A DNA stretch of 40,750 nt from Lachnospiraceae bacterium. GTDB taxonomy: Bacteria; Bacillota; Clostridia; Lachnospirales; Lachnospiraceae. Below the pieces are notes generated by a model. It did not search any database and was not told the DNA's origin. It worked only from the letters and a program-made list of their open reading frames with translations. Positions 1 through 7,481 of this stretch are shown here, piece by piece. The translations under genes were made by a program, and so were the position numbers. Positions within the stretch are counted from its first letter, which is position 1. Every line of letters begins with the position of its first letter. The stretch lies in contig JAILAF010000117.1 in assembly GCA_024681775.1 (NCBI GenBank), positions 1-40,750 on the forward strand. Reading direction: 5' to 3'.

Positions 1-153
1 CATGGTCCCCGGATCCACGTTCATGTAAGGATCCAGCTTCTGTGAAGCTACCTTTAAGCCCCGCATTTTCAGGAGCCGTCCCAGAGAGGCAGCCGTAATT
101 CCTTTTCCCAGTCCGGACACCACACCGCCCGTCACGAATACAAATTTCGCCAT
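1..153 (-). CDS. pyrG: CTP synthase, N-terminal fragment (cut by window edge)
   Basis: The 51 visible codons give the N-terminus of CTP synthase: [10 protein letters not shown], then [18 protein letters not shown] (the nucleotide-binding loop) and [12 protein letters not shown], all hallmarks of the synthetase domain. The enzyme aminates UTP to CTP with ammonia released from glutamine; the glutaminase half lies outside the window. The ATG at 153 follows an AAGGAG Shine-Dalgarno sequence that overlaps the asnB stop codon, and the gap to asnB is 15 nt, so the gene is probably co-transcribed with glnN-asnB and is a third glutamine-related gene on that transcript. Identity is near certain; only about a tenth of the gene is present. 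Confidence 0.95.
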   Translation of the reverse strand, partial: MAKFVFVTGGVVSGLGKGITAASLGRLLKMRGLKVASQKLDPYMNVDPGTM

Positions 154-168
154 GTCAAAAATCTCTCC

Positions 169-1755
169 TTATTTTCCGCTGTCTCCGTAATTCGACAGCA
201 CTCTGGCAGAAGGATCGTTCACATTACAGCCCTCCCACTCCTTGTTGGGCATCCAGAAATCCTTCACCATCTGAGACTGTCCGGGATAGAAACTCTCAAA
301 CAGCTCTCTGTAGAGAAGGGATTCCTTGGTGAAGGGAGTGGCATGGGTATATGCCTTACGCTTCTCCTCGAACTCCTCGTCCGTGTACCGCTCTTCCGCA
401 TACTCCTTCAGGTCATCCACTAGGGAATGGCCTACAGCATCGGAGAAGGCTGCCTTCTCACGAAAGAGGATCTCGTCCGGCAGATAGTCCAGGCCTTCAA
501 ATGCATGACGCAGGAGATATTTTCCCTTGTTGTAATGATTCCGCTTCATCTCCGGATCCAGGCTCATGCAATACTCCACGAAATCCAGATCGCCGAAGGG
601 CACTCTCGCCTCCAGAGAGTTCACGGAAATGCAACGGTCCGCCCGGAGGACATCGTACATGTGCAACTCTCTGACACGCTTTTGGGCTTCCTCCTGGAAT
701 GCCTGTGCCGTGGGAGCAAAATCCGTGTATTTGTATCCGAAGATCTCGTCGGACACCTCACCGGTCAAAATGACGCGGATGTCAGTCTGCTCATGGATGG
801 CCTTGCACAGCAGATACATGCCCATGCTGGCGCGGATGGTGGTGATATCATACGTGCCAAGGAGTTTTACCACATCCGGCAGCGCCGAAAGCACATCCTC
901 CTTTGTGATGATGACCTCGGTATGGTCCGCCCCCAGATATTCCGCCGTCTGCTTTGCGTACTTTAAATCGATGGGATCCGCATCCATACCGATGGCGAAG
1001 GTCCTGATGGGAGTCTTCATCTTCCGTGCCGCGATGCTGCACACCAGGGAAGAATCCAAACCTCCGGAAAGCAAAAATCCGACCTTCGCATCCGCAACCA
1101 GTCGCTTCTCCACACCGGCGATCAGCTTCTCCCGGATCTTGCCGCAGGCCGTCTCCAGATCATCTCCGGAAACCTCCTTCGGCTCCTCAATCTTGCGGAA
1201 GCAGGTGAACTCGCCGTCCTTATAAAAATGTCCGGGCGGGAAGGGCCTTATCTCTCCTTCGGTAACCCCTACAAGGCTCTTGGGCTCGCTGGCAAATACC
1301 ATGGTCCCTTCCGCATTTTTCCCGTAATAGAGGGGTCTGATTCCGATGGGGTCTCTGGCTGCGATCCAGCTGTCCGTTCTCCCGTCGTAGATGATACAGG
1401 CGAATTCCGCATCCAGCATGGCGAAGCAATCCGTCCCGTATTCAAAAAAGAGCGGCAGCAGGATCTCGCAATCACTGTCGCTCCTGAAGGTATATCCCTT
1501 CCGGACCAGTTCCTCCCGAAGTGCGGCGAATCCGTAGATCTCGCCGTTGCAGACCACCGCACACTCACCCAGAGTGAAGGGCTGCATTCCTTCGGGAGTC
1601 AGTCCCATAATGGAGAGCCGCCGGAAACCCAGCAGCCCTCCTTTCGTCTCTATGATCTCGGCAGCGTCCGGGCCTCTTGAGATCATCTCATCGAGAGCCT
1701 TCGCAAAGGTCTCTTTGCTGCAGCCCGGACCGCACTGCGCCATAATCGAACACAT
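169..1755 (-). CDS. asnB: Asparagine synthase, glutamine-hydrolysing (AsnB type)
   Basis: This is a 528-residue cytoplasmic enzyme converting aspartate, glutamine and ATP into asparagine. It starts MCSIMAQCG, leaving Cys2 as the N-terminal nucleophile of a class II glutamine amidotransferase domain (about 1-190; RGPDA, GFRRLSIMG and VCNGEIYG are typical). The synthetase domain carries the ATP-pyrophosphatase loop LLSGGLDSSLVC near 230, and LTGEVSDEIFGY and LEARVPFGD downstream. Length fits bacterial AsnB (about 550). GGAGGAAG sits just before the ATG at 1755. It lies 24 nt behind glnN and 15 nt before pyrG, so it should be read from the glnN promoter and share its attenuator. I saw no separate promoter or terminator in either gap. 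Confidence 0.96.
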   Translation of the reverse strand: MCSIMAQCGPGCSKETFAKALDEMISRGPDAAEIIETKGGLLGFRRLSIMGLTPEGMQPFTLGECAVVCNGEIYGFAALREELVRKGYTFRSDSDCEILLPLFFEYGTDCFAMLDAEFACIIYDGRTDSWIAARDPIGIRPLYYGKNAEGTMVFASEPKSLVGVTEGEIRPFPPGHFYKDGEFTCFRKIEEPKEVSGDDLETACGKIREKLIAGVEKRLVADAKVGFLLSGGLDSSLVCSIAARKMKTPIRTFAIGMDADPIDLKYAKQTAEYLGADHTEVIITKEDVLSALPDVVKLLGTYDITTIRASMGMYLLCKAIHEQTDIRVILTGEVSDEIFGYKYTDFAPTAQAFQEEAQKRVRELHMYDVLRADRCISVNSLEARVPFGDLDFVEYCMSLDPEMKRNHYNKGKYLLRHAFEGLDYLPDEILFREKAAFSDAVGHSLVDDLKEYAEERYTDEEFEEKRKAYTHATPFTKESLLYRELFESFYPGQSQMVKDFWMPNKEWEGCNVNDPSARVLSNYGDSGK

Positions 1756-1779
1756 CTGTTCTTCCTCCTTGGTTCCTTT

Positions 1780-3882
1780 TTATCTGACACTGAAGAGCAG
1801 GTCGCCGTAGGAAGGGAAAGGCCAGCACTCGGCGGACACCAGGGTCTCTGCCTCGTCTGCAGCTGCTCTTACCTCTGCCATCTTGGGAAGGACGGTGTCC
1901 TTGATGGCTACGCTCTCCTCGATGATGTCTGCCGCTCCTTCCAGCTTCAGGATTGCTTTCTCCAGTTCCTCGCATCTTGCACTGATCTGATCAGCCAGGA
2001 CAGACAGTCGGGATACGGAAGAGGTCTCGTATGCACATGCCAGATCGGGGTTCACGCCCTTCTTTGCAGCCACGGTACCGGACAGCTTTGCAGCATAATC
2101 GGTGATGGCGGGCAGGATCTGACGGTGTGCCATATCCAGCATGGTGTTTGCTTCGATGCGGACGGTCTTGCAATAGTTCTCCAGCATGATCTCCACACGG
2201 GATTCCATCTCCTTCTTGGTGAAGACCTTCTGGGAAGTAAGCATCTCAACGTTCTTGGGATCCAGCAGGTGAGGCATGCAGTCGGGAGTGGTGCGGTAGT
2301 TGCACAGACCTCTGACCTCGGTAGCTTCCTTCACCCAAGCATCGTCGTAACCGTTGCCGTTGAAGAGGATCCTCTTGTGATCGGAGATGGTCTTGCGGAT
2401 CATCTCGTGGAGATCCTTCTCGAAGTCAGCGCTGCCTTCCAGACGATCGGCGTAGATCTTCAGGGACTCAGCCACAGCTGCGTTCAGCATGATGTTTGCA
2501 CATGCAATGCTGTTGGAGGAGCCCAGGCTTCTGAACTCGAACTTGTTGCCGGTAAAAGCGAAGGGAGAAGTACGATTTCTGTCCGTATTGTCTCTGGGGA
2601 ATGCGGGAAGCACATCCACGCCCAGGCGGATGGTCTTCTTCTCGGTTCCGTTGTAGGGTACATCCTTCTCAATGGCTTCCAGGATAGCGGAAAGTTCATC
2701 GCCCAGGAAGACGGAAATGATGGCCGGAGGTGCCTCGTTGGCGCCCAGTCTGTGATCGTTGCCTGCGGTGGCAACGGAAAGTCTCAGCAGATCCTGATAA
2801 TCGTCCACAGCCTTGATGACTGCACACAGGAACAGCAGGAACTGCGCATTCTCGTAAGGGGTCTCGCCGGGAGAAAGGAGGTTAACACCGGTGTCGGTAG
2901 CGATGGACCAGTTGTTGTGCTTACCGCTGCCGTTTACACCGGCGAAGGGCTTCTCGTGAAGCAGGCACACCAGACCGTGTCTGGATGCTACCTTCTGCAT
3001 AATCTCCATCATCAGCTGGTTCTGATCGGTTGCCAGGTTGGTGGTGGAGTAGATGGGTGCCAGTTCATGCTGTGCGGGGGCAACCTCGTTGTGCTCGGTC
3101 TTTGCCAGTACGCCTAATTTCCAGAGTTCCTCGTTCAGGTCGTTCATGAAAGCCTGTACGCGGGGCTTGATGACACCGAAGTAATGATCGTCCATCTCCT
3201 GACCCTTGGGAGCTCTTGCACCGAAAAGGGTTCTGCCGGTGAAGCGCAGGTCGGGGCGCTGATCATACATTTCCTTGGTAATGAGGAAGTACTCCTGCTC
3301 GGGACCCACGGAGGTGGATACATGCTTTGCGGATGTATTTCCGAAGAGTGCCAGGATACGAAGTGCCTGTCTGTTCAGTGCCTCCATGGATCGAAGCAGG
3401 GGGGTCTTCTTATCCAGTGCCTCACCGCCGTAGGAACAGAATGCGGTGGGAATGCAAAGAGTCTTATCCTTGATGAATGCGTAGGAAGTAGGATCCCATG
3501 CGGTATATCCTCTTGCTTCGAAGGTAGCGCGGATGCCGCCGGTAGGGAAGGAAGATGCATCGGGCTCGCCCTGGATCAGTTCCTTGCCGGAGAACTCCAT
3601 AATGACACTTCCGTCAGGAGACGGCGCGATAAAGGAATCATGCTTCTCCGCAGTGACACCGGTCAGGGGCTGGAACCAGTGGGTGTAATGAGTTGCGCCC
3701 TTTTCCAGCGCCCACTCCTTCATGGCCTGTGCGACGGACTCTGCCACCATGGAATCGATCTTCTCGCCTCTGTCGATGGTTCTGCGCAGGGATGCGTAGA
3801 CCTTGGACGAGAGCCTGGATCTCATCTGACGATCGTCAAAAAGCAGTTCTCCAAAGTAATCCGGTACATTTCTTGTTTCCAT
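1780..3882 (-). CDS. glnN: Glutamine synthetase type III
   Basis: A 700-residue GSIII, the long dodecameric form found in Bacteroidetes, cyanobacteria and Clostridia; it makes glutamine from glutamate, ammonia and ATP. Visible signatures are [11 protein letters not shown] (metal-binding Glu, near 195), [16 protein letters not shown], the ATP-site [10 protein letters not shown] and [22 protein letters not shown]. Length matches the family (about 700). I start at [11 protein letters not shown] (ATG at 3882) because GAGAGGAG lies 11 nt upstream; an in-frame ATG seven codons earlier has no ribosome site. It is the first gene of the glnN-asnB-pyrG unit and is preceded by its own promoter and an attenuator-type terminator. 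The coexisting type I enzyme lies two genes upstream. Confidence 0.96.
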   Translation of the reverse strand: METRNVPDYFGELLFDDRQMRSRLSSKVYASLRRTIDRGEKIDSMVAESVAQAMKEWALEKGATHYTHWFQPLTGVTAEKHDSFIAPSPDGSVIMEFSGKELIQGEPDASSFPTGGIRATFEARGYTAWDPTSYAFIKDKTLCIPTAFCSYGGEALDKKTPLLRSMEALNRQALRILALFGNTSAKHVSTSVGPEQEYFLITKEMYDQRPDLRFTGRTLFGARAPKGQEMDDHYFGVIKPRVQAFMNDLNEELWKLGVLAKTEHNEVAPAQHELAPIYSTTNLATDQNQLMMEIMQKVASRHGLVCLLHEKPFAGVNGSGKHNNWSIATDTGVNLLSPGETPYENAQFLLFLCAVIKAVDDYQDLLRLSVATAGNDHRLGANEAPPAIISVFLGDELSAILEAIEKDVPYNGTEKKTIRLGVDVLPAFPRDNTDRNRTSPFAFTGNKFEFRSLGSSNSIACANIMLNAAVAESLKIYADRLEGSADFEKDLHEMIRKTISDHKRILFNGNGYDDAWVKEATEVRGLCNYRTTPDCMPHLLDPKNVEMLTSQKVFTKKEMESRVEIMLENYCKTVRIEANTMLDMAHRQILPAITDYAAKLSGTVAAKKGVNPDLACAYETSSVSRLSVLADQISARCEELEKAILKLEGAADIIEESVAIKDTVLPKMAEVRAAADEAETLVSAECWPFPSYGDLLFSVR

Positions 3883-3973
3883 GTTTTGTTTTTCTCCTCT
3901 CATTTTCTAAATCGATTCGAAAAAGCGTCCGATCCGTTGCTCCGACGCCGGCAGGGAACCGGTTCGAAACAAC

Positions 3974-4025
3974 AAAAAAAGACAAAGGCGCCTTTTCTGC
4001 ATGTTACAGAAAAGACGCCTTTGCC
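3974..4025 (-). terminator. Intrinsic attenuator terminator in the glnN leader
   Basis: On the minus strand two 19-nt arms pair along their whole length (two G-U pairs) around a 7-nt loop, followed by seven T residues. The arms lie at 4025-4007 and 3999-3981 and the T-run at 3980-3974. The terminator starts about 5 nt after the predicted start of transcription, well before the glnN coding region, so by default the RNA should end before glnN. Its 5' arm is shared with the AAAGGC hexaloop hairpin at 4009-4030, so the two structures exclude each other. Confidence 0.85.
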
Positions 4026-4030
4026 TTTTC
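4009..4030 (-). promoter_or_regulatory. Candidate ANTAR-binding antiterminator hairpin, glnN leader
   Basis: Arms GAAAAGGC and GTCTTTTC (8 bp, one G-U) enclose the hexaloop AAAGGC at 4022-4017. Known ANTAR targets use hexaloops with A at position 1 and G at position 4; this loop has both. The hairpin begins 7 nt after the -10 box, so it should sit at the extreme 5' end of the transcript. The loop is complementary to GCCTTT in the terminator 3' arm. A second hexaloop hairpin, usual in the published two-hairpin motif, is not evident. Confidence 0.7.
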
Positions 4031-4037
4031 AAGTGAT

Positions 4038-4066
4038 ACAATACTACTCTCCCCCCGGAGTGTCAA
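4038..4066 (-). promoter_or_regulatory. glnN promoter
   Basis: TTGACA (4066-4061), a 17-nt spacer and TATTGT (4043-4038) on the minus strand form a good vegetative promoter, placed directly after the nitR stop codon. Predicted start of transcription is near 4031, at the foot of the hexaloop hairpin. Confidence 0.8.
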
Positions 4067-4072
4067 GACCCA

Positions 4073-4657
4073 TCATCCATAGGTACGTAAGATCTTTTCG
4101 GCAGTCTCCCGCTTGCTGATGCACAGGTCCATAGCCTGCTTCTGGATGTATCTGTGGGCGTCCTCCTCCGTCATCCCGCAGGCTTTGATCAGAGCCCACT
4201 TTGCGCGGTTGACCAGACGGATCTCCTCCATCTTCTCCTCCAGCGTCATGGTCTTGTTCTGCAGCCCCTTCAGCCTTTCAATGACACTGCAGGTAGCGTT
4301 CAGAAACTGCTCCAGATGAGACAGCTCCATGGGCTTTTTTGCAACCATGACACCTCTGTCGGACATGGCATAACAGATCTCGTCATACATCTCACCCCGC
4401 ACCAGAAGAAGGGCAGCCCGGTTGCTGTCGGTACAGACATCGACGGCGAATTTGCGGCCGAAATCGTCCGGAAGGGGTGCGTTGATGATGACCAGATCAT
4501 ACTCGCGCTCCACCAGCATGCGGCGTGCTCCGGCGATGGTATCTGCCTCCGACACGGTGCCGTACCGTTCGCCTTCGAGAAGTGGCATCATTGCCATATT
4601 CATTTTTTTTGCTGCGGATACCAGCAGCACGCTGTACACATGTTTTTCGGGACTCAT
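4073..4657 (-). CDS. nitR: ANTAR-domain RNA-binding antiterminator with degenerate receiver domain (NitR-like)
   Basis: A 194-residue protein. Residues 7-112 form a receiver-like fold, but the acidic pocket is missing (LLVSAAK where receivers have paired Asp/Glu) and the phospho-acceptor position is Asn59 (DLVIINAPLP); the Lys-Pro near 108 remains. A helical linker (about 118-150) leads into an ANTAR domain (about 136-192) with the usual RAKWALIKACGMTEEDAHRYI and the Ala-Met pair at 175-176. ANTAR domains bind hexaloop RNA hairpins and block terminators. The start codon overlaps the glnA stop (ATGA). From memory, an ANTAR regulator named NitR is described next to glnA in Clostridium saccharobutylicum; this looks like its counterpart. 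Likely targets are the three hairpin leaders at 4009, 5924 and 12191. With no phosphorylatable Asp, it must sense nitrogen by another route. Confidence 0.88.
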   Translation of the reverse strand: MSPEKHVYSVLLVSAAKKMNMAMMPLLEGERYGTVSEADTIAGARRMLVEREYDLVIINAPLPDDFGRKFAVDVCTDSNRAALLLVRGEMYDEICYAMSDRGVMVAKKPMELSHLEQFLNATCSVIERLKGLQNKTMTLEEKMEEIRLVNRAKWALIKACGMTEEDAHRYIQKQAMDLCISKRETAEKILRTYG

Positions 4658-5874
4658 TCTTTACCCTTGTCCAGATAAACCTTCAGAATATCTTCCGGCA
4701 GACACCCGCCGATAAAGGCGCTTTCCGACGCCAGCTGCGCAGCTTCCTCGTAGGACCCCGGGAGTTTTTCCAGCCCCAGGCCGTCCGCATTTTCGCTGCG
4801 GTAGAGATTTACGGTAATGGGATCCGGGGCCTTGGCATGATTTTTCAGGCCCTCCAGTCCCGCATAGATCAGCAGTCCCAGTGCAATGTAGGGATTGGTG
4901 GTGGTATCGGGAGATCTGAGTTCTCCTCTGCGCTGCTCTCCGAAGGCTGCAGGGATCCGGATCAGGGCAGACCGGTTCTCATACCCCCAGCACACGTATG
5001 CAGGCGCTTTCCTGCTGCCCAGCCTCTCGTAGGACCCCTTGACGGGATTCAGGAAGAGGGTCATCTCTTTTGCCCGGTTCAGGATCCCGGCGGTCACCTC
5101 CTCCTCGTCCGCATCGGGCGCAGACCCGCTGACAGAGAAATTGATGTGCATGCCGTTCCCGGGTGCACCGGGGATGGGCTTGGGTGAAAAATCCGCCCGG
5201 ACGCCGTTTCTGCTGGCGATGGCGGAAACCACGCTGCGGAAGGTCATGGCATCGTCTGCAGCCTTCAGTGGCTCGGTATAACGGAAATCGATCTCATTCT
5301 GGCCGGGGCCTTCCTCATGATGAGAGCTCTCGGGATTAATCCCCATCTGCTCCAAAGTCATGCAGATCTCCCGGCGGATGTTCTCGCCTCTGTCCTCGGG
5401 ACCGATGTCCATGTATGCGGCATTGTCGTAGGGAGTATCGGTCCTGCCTCCCTCCATGTCATTGTCGAAGAGATAGAACTCCTGCTCCGTGCCGAAGCGG
5501 AAGGTAAATCCCGCCTCCTCCGCTGCCTTCTGTGCCTCCTTCAAAAAGCGCCTGGTATCACAGGGGAATGGGGTTCCGTCAGGCCAGGTGATATCACAGA
5601 ACATCCGCACCACCCTGCCGTGTTCCGGTCTCCAGGGCAGGATCGCCAGAGTCCCGGGATCGGGATGGAGAAAAATGTCAGATCTGTCATATCTGTCAAA
5701 TCCCTCCACGGCCCAGGCGTCGATGGGAATGCCCTCCGCGAAGGCTCTGGGAAGCTCCGAGGGCATGATGGAGAGATTCTTCTGTTTACCGAAAACATCG
5801 CAAAAGGTCAGACGGATAAATTTCACGTCCTCCTCTTCCACGAACTGCATCACTTCCTGTTGTGTGTAATTCAT
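4654..5874 (-). CDS. glnA: Glutamine synthetase type I (short form)
   Basis: A 406-residue GSI; typical members have about 440-470, so this one is compact. It joins ammonia to glutamate using ATP. Signatures are FRFGTEQEFYLFD (metal-binding Glu), SSHHEEGPGQNEIDFRY, NGMHINFS (ATP/glutamate site), the YVCWGYENRSALIRIP strand and ELRSPDTTTNPYIALG. I start at MNYTQQEV (ATG at 5874), with GAGG five nt upstream; the longer frame back to 5910 would run into the leader terminator. Translation is probably coupled to nitR by a 4-nt overlap. The unit has its own promoter and attenuator inside the short gap behind gltD. An adenylylation-site Tyr motif is not obvious to me. Confidence 0.94.
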   Translation of the reverse strand: MNYTQQEVMQFVEEEDVKFIRLTFCDVFGKQKNLSIMPSELPRAFAEGIPIDAWAVEGFDRYDRSDIFLHPDPGTLAILPWRPEHGRVVRMFCDITWPDGTPFPCDTRRFLKEAQKAAEEAGFTFRFGTEQEFYLFDNDMEGGRTDTPYDNAAYMDIGPEDRGENIRREICMTLEQMGINPESSHHEEGPGQNEIDFRYTEPLKAADDAMTFRSVVSAIASRNGVRADFSPKPIPGAPGNGMHINFSVSGSAPDADEEEVTAGILNRAKEMTLFLNPVKGSYERLGSRKAPAYVCWGYENRSALIRIPAAFGEQRRGELRSPDTTTNPYIALGLLIYAGLEGLKNHAKAPDPITVNLYRSENADGLGLEKLPGSYEEAAQLASESAFIGGCLPEDILKVYLDKGKE

Positions 5875-5890
5875 ATCATCCTCTTTCCGG

Positions 5891-5933
5891 AAAAATAAAA
5901 AAGGCGTCACTTCCCTAAGGAAGGAACGCCTTT
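5891..5933 (-). terminator. Intrinsic attenuator terminator in the glnA-nitR leader
   Basis: Minus-strand arms AAAGGCGT (5933-5926) and ACGCCTTT (5907-5900) are topped by an inner CTTCC/GGAAG stem with a TTAG loop and followed by a T-rich run interrupted by one A (down to 5891). The terminator lies between the glnA promoter and the glnA start codon, 17 nt from the latter, so it must be overcome for expression. It could also end gltBD read-through. Its 5' arm contains the AAAGGC hexaloop. Confidence 0.82.
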
Positions 5934-5937
5934 GTTC
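5924..5937 (-). promoter_or_regulatory. Candidate ANTAR-binding antiterminator hairpin, glnA leader
   Basis: Arms GAAC and GTTC enclose hexaloop AAAGGC (5933-5928), the same loop as in the glnN leader, with A1 and G4. The stem is only 4 bp, so protein binding would be needed to hold it against the terminator. It begins 9 nt after the -10 box. Confidence 0.65.
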
Positions 5938-5946
5938 ACCTTACCC

Positions 5947-5975
5947 ATTATGTCTTACAAGGCGTCATCTGTCAA
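5947..5975 (-). promoter_or_regulatory. glnA-nitR promoter
   Basis: TTGACA (5975-5970), a 17-nt spacer and CATAAT (5952-5947, five of six consensus) on the minus strand. The -35 box starts 9 nt after the gltD stop codon. Predicted start of transcription is near 5940. Confidence 0.85.
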
Positions 5976-5983
5976 TTCCGATT

Positions 5984-7447
5984 TCAGCCGTTTCGGTATC
6001 CCATAAGGTACTCATCCACTTCTGCCGCGCAGGCACTTCCTTCCGCCAGGGCCCACACCACCAGGCTCTGACCCCTGTGCATATCCCCTGCGGAAAAGAC
6101 CCCGGGGATATTGGTGGCATAGCGCTCTTCCGGCGTTGCCACGACGCCGCGACCGGTCATCTCCAGTCCGAGGGCTTCCGGCAGGAGCCGCTCGGCACCG
6201 GTAAATCCTGCGGCGATCAGGAGCAGATCGCATTTTAACTGCTTCCGGGAGCCTTCCTTTTCCTTCAGCTTTCCATTCTCAAAGTACACCTCCACGGTTT
6301 CGATGCCGGTGATGGTGCCTTTCCGGGAGAGCACTTTCTTCACCGTGGTGGAAAAGACTCTGGGATCCGCACCGAAGACCTCCGCAGCCTCTGCGTGGCC
6401 GTAGTCGGTGCGCAGGGTTTTGGGCCACTCCGGCCAGGGGTTGGATGCCGCACGCTCTGCAGGGGGCTTGGGCATCATCTCCAGAGCCGTCACTGAACTG
6501 CACCCCTGCCGGATCACAGTGCCGATGCAGTCGTTTCCCGTATCTCCGCCGCCCACGATGACCACATGTTTCCCGGCAGCATCAAACGCCTTTGGCAGGG
6601 GGCCGTCCCCCATCACATGTCTGGTGGCAGCGGTAAGATACTCCACCGCAAAGTGCACGCCCTTCACACCCTCCATGCCTTCCGCCGAAAGGCTTCTGGG
6701 CTGTTTTGCGCCGCAGCACAGGACCACGGCGTCGAACACCTCCTTTAAATCCGCAGGACTGACGTCCACTCCCACATGCACGCCGGTCTTAAAGACGATC
6801 CCTTCCTCTTCCATGAGCTTCCGCCGCCTTAAGATCACTTTCTTGTCCAGCTTCATATTGGGGATACCGTACATGAGCAGTCCGCCGATGCGGTCCTCCC
6901 GCTCATACACCGTGACCGCATGCCCCCGCTTCCGCAGGGCATCCGCAGCTGAGAGTCCCGCAGGACCGCTGCCCACCACAGCCACCTTTTTGCCGCTTTC
7001 CACCGCGGGAGGCGCACTCTTCATCAGGCCCTTGCGGTAGCCGGTCTCGATGAGATAAAGTTCATTGTCCCGGATCGTGACAGGATCGTCATTTTGTCCG
7101 CAGATGCAGGCTTTCTCACAGAGCGCCGGACAGACTCTCCCGGTAAATTCCGGGAACCGGTTGGTCTTCAGGAGTCTCGCCAGCGCGTGGGAATCCTCTC
7201 CCCGGTAGATTCCATCGTTCCATTCCGGGATCAGATTGTGCAGTGGACACCCCACTACCATGCCGCTGAGGTTCATGGCGGACTGGCAGAAGGGTACGCC
7301 GCAGTTCATACATCTGGCCCCCTGTTTCCTCCTGGCCTCCTCCGGCTGCACCGTGTGGAATTCCTCATACCCTCTGATCCTTTCCCGCGGGGGGATCTCA
7401 CGGTTCTCACTTCTTTGATATTCCAAAAATCCGGTCTGCTTTCCCAT
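5984..7447 (-). CDS. gltD: Glutamate synthase (NADPH) small subunit
   Basis: A 487-residue flavoprotein that supplies electrons to GltB in the GOGAT reaction. The N-terminal part has the cysteine clusters of the two iron-sulfur sites (CMNCGVPFC...GCPLHN and VCPALCEKACICG). The FAD-binding Rossmann motif VVGSGPAGLSAAD follows near residue 160 and the NADPH motif VIVGGGDTGNDCIG near 290. The C-terminal GVFSAGDMHRGQSLVVWA is typical of the family. I start at MGKQTGFLEY (ATG at 7447), with GGAAGG upstream; the frame stays open further back but that part is basic, non-conserved and overlaps gltB. It follows gltB by 34 nt and forms one operon with it. Confidence 0.96.
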   Translation of the reverse strand: MGKQTGFLEYQRSENREIPPRERIRGYEEFHTVQPEEARRKQGARCMNCGVPFCQSAMNLSGMVVGCPLHNLIPEWNDGIYRGEDSHALARLLKTNRFPEFTGRVCPALCEKACICGQNDDPVTIRDNELYLIETGYRKGLMKSAPPAVESGKKVAVVGSGPAGLSAADALRKRGHAVTVYEREDRIGGLLMYGIPNMKLDKKVILRRRKLMEEEGIVFKTGVHVGVDVSPADLKEVFDAVVLCCGAKQPRSLSAEGMEGVKGVHFAVEYLTAATRHVMGDGPLPKAFDAAGKHVVIVGGGDTGNDCIGTVIRQGCSSVTALEMMPKPPAERAASNPWPEWPKTLRTDYGHAEAAEVFGADPRVFSTTVKKVLSRKGTITGIETVEVYFENGKLKEKEGSRKQLKCDLLLIAAGFTGAERLLPEALGLEMTGRGVVATPEERYATNIPGVFSAGDMHRGQSLVVWALAEGSACAAEVDEYLMGYRNG

Positions 7448-7481
7448 AATCCAACCTTCCGTTACGCTTTTTTGCCTCGCA

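Noticed and set aside
3883..4072. Glutamine riboswitch or T-box in the glnN leader
   Set aside because: The transcript up to the terminator is about 55 nt, too short for a T-box or the known glutamine aptamers; no T-box consensus is present, while the ANTAR hexaloop and a nearby ANTAR gene fit.
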